From contig JADCFN010000018.1 of NCBI GenBank assembly GCA_020249505.1, positions 1 to 45,368 on the forward strand: a stretch of 45,368 nucleotides of DNA, written 5' to 3'. The stretch is from Roseomonas sp. GTDB lineage: Bacteria > Pseudomonadota > Alphaproteobacteria > Acetobacterales > Acetobacteraceae. The notes under the pieces were generated by a model that saw nothing but the letters and a program-made list of their open reading frames with translations, was not told where the DNA came from and made no database searches. The position numbers and the translations under genes are program-made. Positions 19,653 through 27,367 of this stretch are shown in pieces (the first letter of the stretch is position 1; every line of letters starts with the position of its first letter).

Positions 19653-20074
19653 TTGGTCTTGTTCTGGTTTCCCATGGCAGGTTGGCCGAAGAATTGCGGC
19701 TGGCGATGGAACATATTGTCGGGCCGCAGCAGGCGGTGGCGACAGTCTGCATCGGGCCCGATGATGATATGGAATTGCGTCGGCAGGATATTCGCAATTC
19801 CATCGCCAGCGTTGATCAGGGTGATGGTGTGGTGGTGCTGACGGATATGTATGGTGGCACGCCTTCAAACCTGGCCATGCAGATGGTAGAAAAAGGCAAG
19901 TCAGTGGAAGTGCTGGCGGGGGTGAACCTGCCTTTGCTGGTGAAGCTTGCGAAGATTCGCGGCAGTGAACCGCTGCATGAAGCGCTGGATCACGCCAAGG
20001 CCGCTGGCCGGAAGTATATCGCACTCGCGCGGGATGTCGCGGCCGCCAAGCAAAATGGCGGCGCCAAGGAATGA
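19649..20074 (+). CDS. PTS EIIA component, mannose family
   Basis: A 141-aa EIIA-Man domain protein (ManX/PtsIIA-like) that accepts phosphate from HPr. His9 in VLVSHGRLAEEL is the phosphorylation site, and LTDMYGGTPSNLA is the conserved EIIA-Man motif. No EIIB or EIIC transport component occurs in the operon, so the phosphate probably serves regulation rather than sugar uptake, as in other alphaproteobacterial PTS of this kind. It overlaps rapZ and ptsH by 4 bp each. Confidence 0.93.
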   Translation: MIGLVLVSHGRLAEELRLAMEHIVGPQQAVATVCIGPDDDMELRRQDIRNSIASVDQGDGVVVLTDMYGGTPSNLAMQMVEKGKSVEVLAGVNLPLLVKLAKIRGSEPLHEALDHAKAAGRKYIALARDVAAAKQNGGAKE

Positions 20075-20376
20075 GCGACGCAGCCCCGGCCCCTTCTTCT
20101 GGCGGCATGGTACTGCGCCGCAGCGTTGTCATCCCGAATAGTCGTGGCTTGCATGCCCGCGCGGCGGCTAAATTGGTCGCCTTGGCAGAACGTTATTCAG
20201 CTTGTGTGAATGTATTGCGTGATGGGCAAAGCGTGCCGGCGGTTTCCATTATGGGGCTGATGATGCTGGGGGCCGGGCGCGGCGCTGAAATTGTGATCGA
20301 AGCGGAAGGCTGGGACGCCAAGGAAGCTTTGGACGCTGTGGCAGCTTTGGTTGAGGCGGGCTTCCATGAAGACTGA
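20071..20376 (+). CDS. ptsH: HPr phosphocarrier protein
   Basis: A 101-aa HPr with a short N-terminal extension. His28 in NSRGLHARAA is the Enzyme I phosphorylation site. Ser59 in AVSIMGLMML is the HprK target. The spacing of 31 residues matches His15/Ser46 of E. coli HPr. Carrying both sites next to an hprK gene implies dual control by PEP-dependent and ATP-dependent phosphorylation. The gene overlaps manX by 4 bp and ptsI by 11 bp. Confidence 0.95.
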   Translation: MSDAAPAPSSGGMVLRRSVVIPNSRGLHARAAAKLVALAERYSACVNVLRDGQSVPAVSIMGLMMLGAGRGAEIVIEAEGWDAKEALDAVAALVEAGFHED

Positions 20377-22192
20377 AACGCCCGCCCGCCCGCGCGCCAG
20401 CAAAACCCCGCGCCGGCGCGAAACGCAGCTTCGCGGCATTCCGGTTTCGCCCGGCATCGCCATCGGCCCCGCGTTTGACACAAGCGAAGCACCCGCCGAG
20501 GCGCCGCGCCGGCGCATCACGACGGAAGCGATTGAAGCTGAACGCCAGCGCCTGGCCGATGCGGTGGCGTTTTCGCGCAAGCAAGTCACCAAGCTGAAAA
20601 CGCGCATCGCCATTCTGCCCGAAGAAGCGCAGGAAGAAATCGCGCCCTTGCTTGATGCGCATTTGCTTATGCTCGGCAATTCGCGGCTGATCCGCGGGGC
20701 GCGCAAACGGATTGAAACCGAATTGCTCGCCGCCGAGACCGCCATCACCGATGAGGCTGAGGGAATTGCGGAAACAATCCTAGCCGCCAAGGATGACGAT
20801 CGCGCTGGGCTTTCGCGCCGTGCGACGGAAGTGCGCGATATCGCGCGGCGCGTCACGCGCAACCTGACCGCAACCCCCTTTCGCAGCCTGAAGAACCTGC
20901 CTGAAGGGTGCATCCTGATCGCCGAGGAACTGACACCTTCAGACGCCGCGCTATTGGACCCGGCACGTATTGCTGGTGTCGCGACAGATGAGGGTGGCGC
21001 GGATGGCCATACGGCGATCATGCTGCGCGCGCTTGGCATTCCTTCCGTGCTGGGCGTACCGGGACTGACGGAAACCGTGCGACGCAATGATCTGGTGGTG
21101 TTGGATGGTGCGGCGGGGAATATAGCCATCCATCCGGAAGCCGCGACGCTGACGGCGGCAAAGGAAAAACTGGCGGCCTATGCGCGGGAACGTGCGCGGC
21201 TTGGCCGGCTGCGGCGCCTGCCCGCCATCACCACCGATGGCGAAGCGGTAGAACTGCAGGCCAATCTGGAAATTCCCCAGGAATTGCCGTTGATCGCGCA
21301 GGCTGGCGCACAGGGGATTGGTTTGCTGCGCACCGAATTCCTGTTCATGAACCGCGAGGATTTGCCGGATGAGGAAGCGCAATGCGCGGCCTATCGGCAA
21401 ATCCTGGAAGCCATGGGCCAGGACCCGGTGACCATTCGCGTGCTGGATTGGGGTGGGGAGAAGGATATCGCGGCCCTTGCCGAAGGTATTGCACCGACGC
21501 ATGCCGGCGCTAATCCAGCGCTTGGGCTGCGCGGTATCAGGCTATTGCTGCGCCGGCCGGAATTGCTGGAAGTGCAATTCGCGGCGATTTTGCGCGTGGC
21601 GGCGGAATTGCCAGATGGCCAGGTGCGGCTTTTGTTACCGATGGTGACGATCCCGGAAGAGATGAAACAGGCGCGCGATATTTTTGACCGCGTCGCGCGG
21701 CGGCTCCGCCGACGGGGTGACAAGCTGCCGGATAAACTACCGCTGCTTGGTGCCATGATCGAAACGCCAGGTGCGGCGCTGGCGGCCGATGCAATTGCAC
21801 TGGAAGCAGATTTCTTTTCAATCGGCAGCAATGATTTGGCGATGTACACACTTGCCGTTGATCGTGGTGATGCGGAAGTAGCACATCTTTATGACCCGCT
21901 GCACCCGGCCGTGCTGCGCCTGATGCAATTCGCCACCGAAGCCGCGCTTAGGCTGCGTATGCCGGTTTCGATTTGCGGGGAGATGGCCGGCAATCCGCAA
22001 TTGATCCCGCTGCTGCTGGGGCTTGGCATTCGCAGTTTTTCGATGAATGCATCCGCCATTCCGCGCGTGAAGCAGGCGGTGCGCGGGCTTGATATCGGCG
22101 ATTGCGCACGCTTTGCGCGCCGCGTGATGGAACAAAGCGACCCGGCACGCATCCGCGAATTGGTGGCGGGGTTTGCGGCTGGGGGCGGGTGA
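20366..22192 (+). CDS. ptsI: PTS Enzyme I (PEP-protein phosphotransferase)
   Basis: A 608-aa Enzyme I that autophosphorylates from phosphoenolpyruvate and passes the phosphate to HPr. The phospho-histidine His215 is in GHTAIMLRALGIP. The PEP-binding barrel includes LLRTEFLFMNRE, the GSNDLAMY motif, and catalytic Cys537 in SICGEMAGNP. There is no N-terminal GAF domain, so it is not PtsP-like nitrogen EI. A basic, Pro/Arg-rich stretch of about 25 residues precedes the domain. I use the ATG at 20366, inside the ptsH end. An upstream TTG at 20351 is less likely. It is the last gene of the operon. No clear terminator is seen in the 20 bp before the convergent neighbour. Confidence 0.94.
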   Translation: MKTETPARPRASKTPRRRETQLRGIPVSPGIAIGPAFDTSEAPAEAPRRRITTEAIEAERQRLADAVAFSRKQVTKLKTRIAILPEEAQEEIAPLLDAHLLMLGNSRLIRGARKRIETELLAAETAITDEAEGIAETILAAKDDDRAGLSRRATEVRDIARRVTRNLTATPFRSLKNLPEGCILIAEELTPSDAALLDPARIAGVATDEGGADGHTAIMLRALGIPSVLGVPGLTETVRRNDLVVLDGAAGNIAIHPEAATLTAAKEKLAAYARERARLGRLRRLPAITTDGEAVELQANLEIPQELPLIAQAGAQGIGLLRTEFLFMNREDLPDEEAQCAAYRQILEAMGQDPVTIRVLDWGGEKDIAALAEGIAPTHAGANPALGLRGIRLLLRRPELLEVQFAAILRVAAELPDGQVRLLLPMVTIPEEMKQARDIFDRVARRLRRRGDKLPDKLPLLGAMIETPGAALAADAIALEADFFSIGSNDLAMYTLAVDRGDAEVAHLYDPLHPAVLRLMQFATEAALRLRMPVSICGEMAGNPQLIPLLLGLGIRSFSMNASAIPRVKQAVRGLDIGDCARFARRVMEQSDPARIRELVAGFAAGGG

Positions 22193-22212
22193 GAAAGCGT
22201 GGTTTTCCAAAT

Positions 22213-23352
22213 TTAGCCTGAAAGCTGGGTCACCGCTAATGCGAGGCGTCGGTAGTCATCCATCTCATTATAAATTTGTGCCGAAATACGCACCCAAAGT
22301 CTACCGCCAAGCGCATTGACGGGCACATCAATGCGATGATCACGCCGTAGCTTGACCCGAAGCTCATCGGCAGAGCAATTGATGTTTGGCAATTGTACAA
22401 GGCGCATGGAGGTGACCGATGGCTCTGGTCCACCGACCCGCGTTTGCCAGATTTTGGCGAGGTACGCGCTAGCCTCCGCCGCAAGGGCGCTATTGCGCGA
22501 CTTGATCTTATGATCGCCGAAGCTTTTTCGAAAAGCGATTGCCGCTGGGACGCAAAGATAAGCCGAAGGATCGCGTGTTCCGGTCCAGTCAAATTCAGCA
22601 ATATAGCCAGAACCAAAGCCATGCGAGAGCACTGGCGGGTGCAGCCAGGCTTGATGTTCCCGGCGCGCCCAAAGAAAGGCAGCACCTTTGGGCGCCATTA
22701 TCCATTTGTGGAAATTTCCGCAGTAGAAATCAGCACGCAGTTTTTCTACGGCAAGATCAATCTGTCCCGGCCCATGTGCGCCGTCCACCAAAACAAGGGT
22801 GCCAACAGCATGCGCAGCCGCAATCATGCGATCTATCGGCATCAGGAAGGCGGTGGCCGAGGTGATGTGGTCCAGCACTACAAGCCGGGTGCGTCCGCTA
22901 AGACCCTTTGTGAACGCAGCCAGGATCGCCTCATCATCCTGAGCCGGAAAGGGCAGCGTCACCTCGACCAGCTTGGCCCCACAACGCTGGACCGCGTGGC
23001 GGGCGATATTTTTCACGGCATTATAGGTCTGGTCATTGATCAGGATTTCGTCATCGGGCCCCAGCGCCAGGGAGCCAATGACGGCTTGAATGCCGCTTGT
23101 CGCATTATCCACAAAAACAATATTCTGAGCGCCAGCGTCGAGATATGCAGCAGCGTCTGCCGCGGCTGCCCGCAAGCGTTGGGATAATTGGGAAACAAAA
23201 AAATCGCCGATAGCGCGTTCCATCTCCTGCCGTATCTTATCTTGCGCGGCCAATACGGGCATGGGCGTGGCGCCAAAGCTGCCGTGATTAAGATGTGTCG
23301 TGCGCCAATCAAGCGCCCAGAAATGCCGAATGGATTTGCCAAACTCTGACAT
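22213..23352 (-). CDS. class V aminotransferase-fold protein, isopenicillin N epimerase-like
   Basis: A 379-aa PLP enzyme. The N-terminus NHGSFGATP and the PLP segment with NFHKWIMAPKGAAFLWAR, containing the Schiff-base lysine, are typical of the isopenicillin N epimerase/CefD-like branch of class V aminotransferases. VDGAHGPGQIDL supplies the PLP-ring aspartate and histidine. Family members include epimerases, cysteine desulfurases and racemases. No beta-lactam genes are present, so true epimerase activity is not implied. The DNA is visibly less GC-rich than the PTS operon next to it, and the downstream flank contains the first 110-bp repeat, suggesting a later arrival. It is convergent with ptsI, with 20 bp between. 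Confidence 0.88.
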   Translation of the reverse strand: MSEFGKSIRHFWALDWRTTHLNHGSFGATPMPVLAAQDKIRQEMERAIGDFFVSQLSQRLRAAAADAAAYLDAGAQNIVFVDNATSGIQAVIGSLALGPDDEILINDQTYNAVKNIARHAVQRCGAKLVEVTLPFPAQDDEAILAAFTKGLSGRTRLVVLDHITSATAFLMPIDRMIAAAHAVGTLVLVDGAHGPGQIDLAVEKLRADFYCGNFHKWIMAPKGAAFLWARREHQAWLHPPVLSHGFGSGYIAEFDWTGTRDPSAYLCVPAAIAFRKSFGDHKIKSRNSALAAEASAYLAKIWQTRVGGPEPSVTSMRLVQLPNINCSADELRVKLRRDHRIDVPVNALGGRLWVRISAQIYNEMDDYRRLALAVTQLSG

Positions 23353-23540
23353 GGTGATGCCTTCAAGCCAAGCGATGGTTGGGTCAGATGTTGCGATCGC
23401 CTATTCGGATACATTATCGCTGGGGACATACGACGCACAAGCGTATTGATCATCGAGGAAACTCAAGACCTCAAAGCGCTGGATTTGACGAAAATTTCGA
23501 AAAAATAAAGCAAAAGACGCGCATGGCTCTATTGGTCAGG

Positions 23541-23650
23541 TCACTGCTGTCGGTTCCCGACAGCAGTGTGAATCGGCCCACTAAACATAGGGCTAGTGGT
23601 GCGTGGGGGCAGTTTCGTGTCGGGAAAGGCTGGCATGAATCTCGCCACCA
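23541..23650 (+). repeat. 110-bp direct repeat, left copy, with perfect 12-bp hairpin
   Basis: Aligns without gaps to 32837-32946 in the same orientation, with about 89 of 110 positions identical by hand count. The longest shared run is TAGGGCTAGTGGTGCG at 23588-23603. The left part forms a hairpin with a perfect 12-bp stem (23542-23553 with 23557-23568) and a TTC loop. There is no run of T after it, so it is not a standard intrinsic terminator. It could be the end of an unrecognised insertion element, a solo recombination site or an intergenic repeat family. I cannot assign it to a known family. Confidence 0.85.
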
Positions 23651-23868
23651 AGCCAGGAATAAGCACATACTGGCCTGACTAAATACGTCTCTTGATCTGG
23701 GTTTTCATCAGAACTCAATCAAGTAACGGACGCAAATTGCTTTTTTCGTCCAGGCAAGCATATGGTCTGCCTCTCTAATGGTTTGAGTTGGCTATGAAGC
23801 TAAAGCGGTCTCTTAATACTCCATGGTGCGCCAGTCACGGGGCGGCGCAGATCAGGCGCAAAACCTGC

Positions 23869-23896
23869 TTGACGTGACGGCCTTACGCCGTAACAG
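23869..23896 (+). promoter_or_regulatory. candidate sigma70-type promoter for the amidohydrolase-ABC operon
   Basis: TTGACG at 23869-23874, a 16-bp spacer and TAACAG at 23891-23896, ending 8 bp before the ATG at 23904. With this geometry transcription would start at or next to the ATG, giving a leaderless mRNA. That agrees with the lack of a ribosome binding site there. The -10 is only a partial match. Confidence 0.35.
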
Positions 23897-23903
23897 TTGC
23901 ACC

Positions 23904-25523
23904 ATGCAGGCAGATCTTCTTTGCTATAATGGGTCGGTTTTCCCAGGCGTGGGCTTGGGGTTTTCCAATGCTCTTGCCATCCATTCTGGCCGCATCATCG
24001 CCCTGGGTGATGATGCGATGGGGATTGCCGGGCCTGACACTAAGCGCATTGATCTTGCCGGGCGTTCTGCCATCCCCGCCTTCAACGAAGCGCATATGCA
24101 TCTGCTGCCCTATGGCCTTGGGTTGTCGCAGGTGAACCTTCGCGCTGAACAGGTGCGGAGCCTTGATGAGTTATTGACGCGCATCCGCACCGCCGCTTCT
24201 GATGCACCAAGGGGGGCTTGGATCCTGGGGCGTGGCTATGATCACGGAGCGCTTGATGTTGGGCGCCATCCCGATATGGCTGAGCTTGATAAAGCAGCGC
24301 CTGACAATCCGGTTTTTATCACGCGCACCTGTGGGCATATGGGTGTTGCCAATTCAGCGGCGATGCGCCTCGCGGGCATCGGGCACAACACGCCGGACCC
24401 GGAAGGGGGCGTGATTGAACGCAAAGCCGGCCGCCTGACCGGCTTGTTTCAGGAACGCGCCATGCGCCTGGTGCGGGATGTCATGCCACCGCCAAGCGAA
24501 GCGGAAATGGTGGATGCCATTGAACGCGCTTCATTGCATCTTGCATCACTTGGCTTCGCATCCGCAACGGATATGAATGTAGGCATGACCGCGGGCATGG
24601 CAGAAATTGACGCCTATGAAACAGCCAAGCGAAGCGGGCGCCTGCCGGTGCGCATGTGGCAGGTTCTGGCAGGCAATCCGGAAGGCATAGCCGCCGATGC
24701 CTGGGCCGCGGGGCTGCGCCCCATGGGGGGCGATGATTCACTCCGTTGGGGCGCCGTGAAAGTCTTCGCGGATGGTAGTGCCGGCGGGCTGACGGCGGCT
24801 TTTTTCGAACCCTATCTGGCATCTGCCGGTGGCGGCACCGGCGTATTCACCTTTCCTGATGAGACCATCCACGACTTGCTGAAACTTTATCATGAGCAGG
24901 GCTGGCAATTGGATATCCATGCCATCGGTGATGCCGCCATCGAGCAGGTTTTGCGTGGGATGGAGGCTGCAGATTCCGCCGCGCATCCCTTCACCGGTCG
25001 GCGTCATCGCATTGAACATTGCGGCTTTGTCACGCGTGATCAGCGGCGGCGCATGCTGGCGCGCGGGATTTTGCCTGTGCCGCAGCCGGTCTTCATGTAT
25101 GAATTCGGCGATCTTTACGTGCGCAATCTTGGCATGACGCGTGCCGAAGCTGCCTATCCCATGAAAACCTGGCTGGATGAGGGCCATCACCCTGCGGCTT
25201 CTTCCGATTGTCCAGTTTCCACGGTGGATCCCTTCATCAATCTCTATACCATGCTGACGCGTCGCACGAATAAGGGCAGTGTGCTTGGTGAGGCGGAGCG
25301 TTTGACCCTTGCTGAAGCGCTGCACTGCTATAGCTGGTGCGGCGCCTATACCCAGTTTGCCGAAGATCGACGCGGTAACTTGGCCATAGGCATGCAAGCA
25401 GATGTGGCCATCCTGTCGCGCGATATCTTCACGCTGGATGCGGAGGAGATATTATCTGTACAGGTTGACGCCACCCTGCGCGATGGTGCGCCGATCTTTG
25501 ATCGCCACGGAGCCTTCACCTGA
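23904..25523 (+). CDS. YtcJ-type amidohydrolase
   Basis: A 539-aa metal-dependent amidohydrolase of the YtcJ/amidohydrolase-3 family (TIM barrel with flanking beta-sandwich). The metal-binding HxH is His64/His66 in NEAHMHL. Later metal or base positions fit DIHAIGD, RIEHCGF and SSDCPVS. The family cleaves amide or related C-N bonds of diverse substrates. I use the ATG at 23904 (MQADLLCYNG), where the family's beta-sandwich begins. An in-frame ATG at 23823 would add 27 residues of unlikely composition. No signal peptide, so cytoplasmic. The stop shares one base with the permease start, making it the first gene of the transport operon. Confidence 0.88.
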   Translation: MQADLLCYNGSVFPGVGLGFSNALAIHSGRIIALGDDAMGIAGPDTKRIDLAGRSAIPAFNEAHMHLLPYGLGLSQVNLRAEQVRSLDELLTRIRTAASDAPRGAWILGRGYDHGALDVGRHPDMAELDKAAPDNPVFITRTCGHMGVANSAAMRLAGIGHNTPDPEGGVIERKAGRLTGLFQERAMRLVRDVMPPPSEAEMVDAIERASLHLASLGFASATDMNVGMTAGMAEIDAYETAKRSGRLPVRMWQVLAGNPEGIAADAWAAGLRPMGGDDSLRWGAVKVFADGSAGGLTAAFFEPYLASAGGGTGVFTFPDETIHDLLKLYHEQGWQLDIHAIGDAAIEQVLRGMEAADSAAHPFTGRRHRIEHCGFVTRDQRRRMLARGILPVPQPVFMYEFGDLYVRNLGMTRAEAAYPMKTWLDEGHHPAASSDCPVSTVDPFINLYTMLTRRTNKGSVLGEAERLTLAEALHCYSWCGAYTQFAEDRRGNLAIGMQADVAILSRDIFTLDAEEILSVQVDATLRDGAPIFDRHGAFT

Positions 25524-26464
25524 TGCTGCGCCATGCCCTGCATCGCCTGATCCTGGCCTTTCCGGTGATGTTTGGCGTTTTACTTATCGGCTTTTTGCTG
25601 ATGCAGGTGGTGCCGACCGATCCCGCCACGGTGCGCGCCGGGCCAACCGCCACACCGGATGTGATTGCCGCCATCCGCGCTGATCTTGGCCTGGATGCGC
25701 CGCTGCATCACCAATTCGCACTTTATATGGGCCGGCTTCTTCAAGGTGATCTTGGTGTTTCGATCATCAATAATGTGCCTGTCACGCAAGAATTATCCGC
25801 AACCATCGGACCCACGCTGGAATTGATGGCGGCGAGCCTTTTCTGGTCAATTCCACTCGGCATTCTTCTCGGCACGCTTGCGGCTTATTGGCGCGGATCG
25901 CTCATGGACCGCTGCATCATGGCCGTGTCAGTTGCCGGCGTTTCGGTGCCGGTATTCTTTCTGGGTCTATTGTTGATCTGGTTCGTGGGCTTCCAATGGC
26001 AGCTTCTACCCTTTACCGGGCGCGGCGGACCGTTATGGACGCTTGATGGCATCAAGGCGATCATCCTGCCCGCCATCACGCTTGGCGGTGTTTTCATCGG
26101 GCCGGTTGCGCGCATGACCCGCACTGCCGTTCTGGATGTGCTGACCGCCGATCATGTCCGCACGGCACGCGCCAAGGGATTGACCGAAAGTTTGGTCGTG
26201 CTGCGCCATGCGTTACGCAATGCCCTGGTGCCCGTTGTCACGCTGATCGGGTTGCAAATTGGCTTTCTGCTGGGCGGCGCCGTTGTCACAGAAACCGTCT
26301 TCGCCTGGCCCGGTGTTGGTAGGCTGGCGGTCGGCGCCATCCTGTCTTCCGATTTTCCGACGGCACAGGGCACCATCATTGTGCTCTCGCTCGGCTTCAT
26401 CGTGGTAAATCTTGTGGTGGATGTTCTTTACGCTGCGCTTGATCCAAGGATCCGTGAGGCATGA
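25523..26464 (+). CDS. peptide-type ABC transporter permease, DppB-like
   Basis: A 313-aa inner-membrane permease of the dipeptide/oligopeptide/nickel importer family. It starts with a first membrane helix and the periplasmic VPTDPATVRAG segment typical of DppB. The cytoplasmic coupling (EAA) loop is RTARAKGLTESLVVLRHALRNA. About six helices. It pairs with the DppC-like permease, whose start overlaps its stop by 4 bp. It is coupled to the amidohydrolase gene by a TGATG overlap. Confidence 0.94.
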   Translation: MLRHALHRLILAFPVMFGVLLIGFLLMQVVPTDPATVRAGPTATPDVIAAIRADLGLDAPLHHQFALYMGRLLQGDLGVSIINNVPVTQELSATIGPTLELMAASLFWSIPLGILLGTLAAYWRGSLMDRCIMAVSVAGVSVPVFFLGLLLIWFVGFQWQLLPFTGRGGPLWTLDGIKAIILPAITLGGVFIGPVARMTRTAVLDVLTADHVRTARAKGLTESLVVLRHALRNALVPVVTLIGLQIGFLLGGAVVTETVFAWPGVGRLAVGAILSSDFPTAQGTIIVLSLGFIVVNLVVDVLYAALDPRIREA

Positions 26465-27336
26465 GTGCCGTGCAGGATATGGCGGAGGTGACCGCCCCTG
26501 AACGCCCGGGGCTTCTAGCCAGATTGCTGCGTGAACCGGCTGCTGCCTTTTCTTTGTTTCTTGTTGTGGCCTTACTTCTGGCGGCGATCTTCGCGCCTTT
26601 GCTGGCGCCAACTGATCCCTACGACAATGATCTTTCCAAGGCCATGCAACCGCCCGGCAGCCCTGGCTTGCCCTTGGGTGCGGATGCCCAGGGGCGCGAT
26701 ATGATCACGCGCTTGCTCTATGGTTTGCGTGTTTCGTTGTTGATGGGCTTCATCGCGGTGCTGCTTGGTGGCGGCTTTGGCGCGCTGATTGGATTTTTTG
26801 CTGCCTTTTATCAGCGCTGGCTTGATGCGCCGATCATGCGGTTGGTGGACATTATGCTTTCCTTTCCTGCCATCCTCGTGGGGTTGGCCATTGCGGCTAT
26901 TTTCGGGCCGGGGATTTTTTCGGTGGTCTTGGCGCTTTCGGTAGCAACTGTCCCGCTGATGGCACGCATTGTGCGAGGCTCCGCCCTCGTCGTCATGCGG
27001 CTGGATTATATTGAGGCAGCGCGGGCAACCGGCATGACGGACGCGCGGTTGATCTGGCGGCATTTGGCGCCAAATTGTCTATCGGCGATCTTCGTCTTTG
27101 CAACCCTGCGCTTTGGTCAAGTTATCCTACTAGGATCCGCCCTTTCCTTCCTGGGACTTGGGGCACAACCACCGGTGCCAGAGCTGGGCGCCATGGCATC
27201 CGAAGGGCGCAACTTTCTGTTTTTCGCGCCCCATATCGCGGTGGTGCCCTGTGTCGTGATTTTCATTGTTGTACTGGCCTTCAATATTCTTGGGGATGCG
27301 CTGCGCGATGCGCTTGACCCAAGGCTGCGGCTTTGA
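26461..27336 (+). CDS. peptide-type ABC transporter permease, DppC-like
   Basis: A 291-aa permease with the short N-terminal cytoplasmic tail and first helix typical of DppC. It carries the substrate-path segment GADAQGRDMITRLLYG and the coupling loop EAARATGMTDARLIWRHLAPN. It forms the heterodimeric channel with the DppB-like subunit. It overlaps that gene by 4 bp. The binding-protein gene follows after about 30 bp with its own ribosome binding site. Confidence 0.94.
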   Translation: MSAVQDMAEVTAPERPGLLARLLREPAAAFSLFLVVALLLAAIFAPLLAPTDPYDNDLSKAMQPPGSPGLPLGADAQGRDMITRLLYGLRVSLLMGFIAVLLGGGFGALIGFFAAFYQRWLDAPIMRLVDIMLSFPAILVGLAIAAIFGPGIFSVVLALSVATVPLMARIVRGSALVVMRLDYIEAARATGMTDARLIWRHLAPNCLSAIFVFATLRFGQVILLGSALSFLGLGAQPPVPELGAMASEGRNFLFFAPHIAVVPCVVIFIVVLAFNILGDALRDALDPRLRL

Positions 27337-27367
27337 TCCTTCAACGCCTGATCGGGAGAGACGTGAC

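Larger units (their letters stand above)
23353..23903. other. 551-bp AT-richer non-coding region between two divergent genes
   Basis: This stretch separates the minus-strand PLP enzyme from the plus-strand amidohydrolase operon. It holds the left copy of the 110-bp repeat (23541-23650) and a candidate promoter (23869-23896). Short inverted motifs such as AGGCA-N11-TGCCT near 23751-23771 could be operators, but that is speculation. Open frames through it show no protein-like composition. Confidence 0.7.

Noticed and set aside
20197-21129. 310-codon minus-strand frame opposite ptsH/ptsI
   Set aside because: Ser/Arg-rich translation without any motif, fully covered by well-supported PTS genes.
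23541-23568. Hairpin of the repeat as an intrinsic terminator
   Set aside because: The stem is strong but no T run follows on either strand, and the conservation extends about 80 bp beyond it, so the unit is larger than a terminator.
23379-23678. 99-codon frame running through the left 110-bp repeat
   Set aside because: The frame is not kept in the right copy of the repeat, has no ribosome binding site, and its composition is not protein-like.
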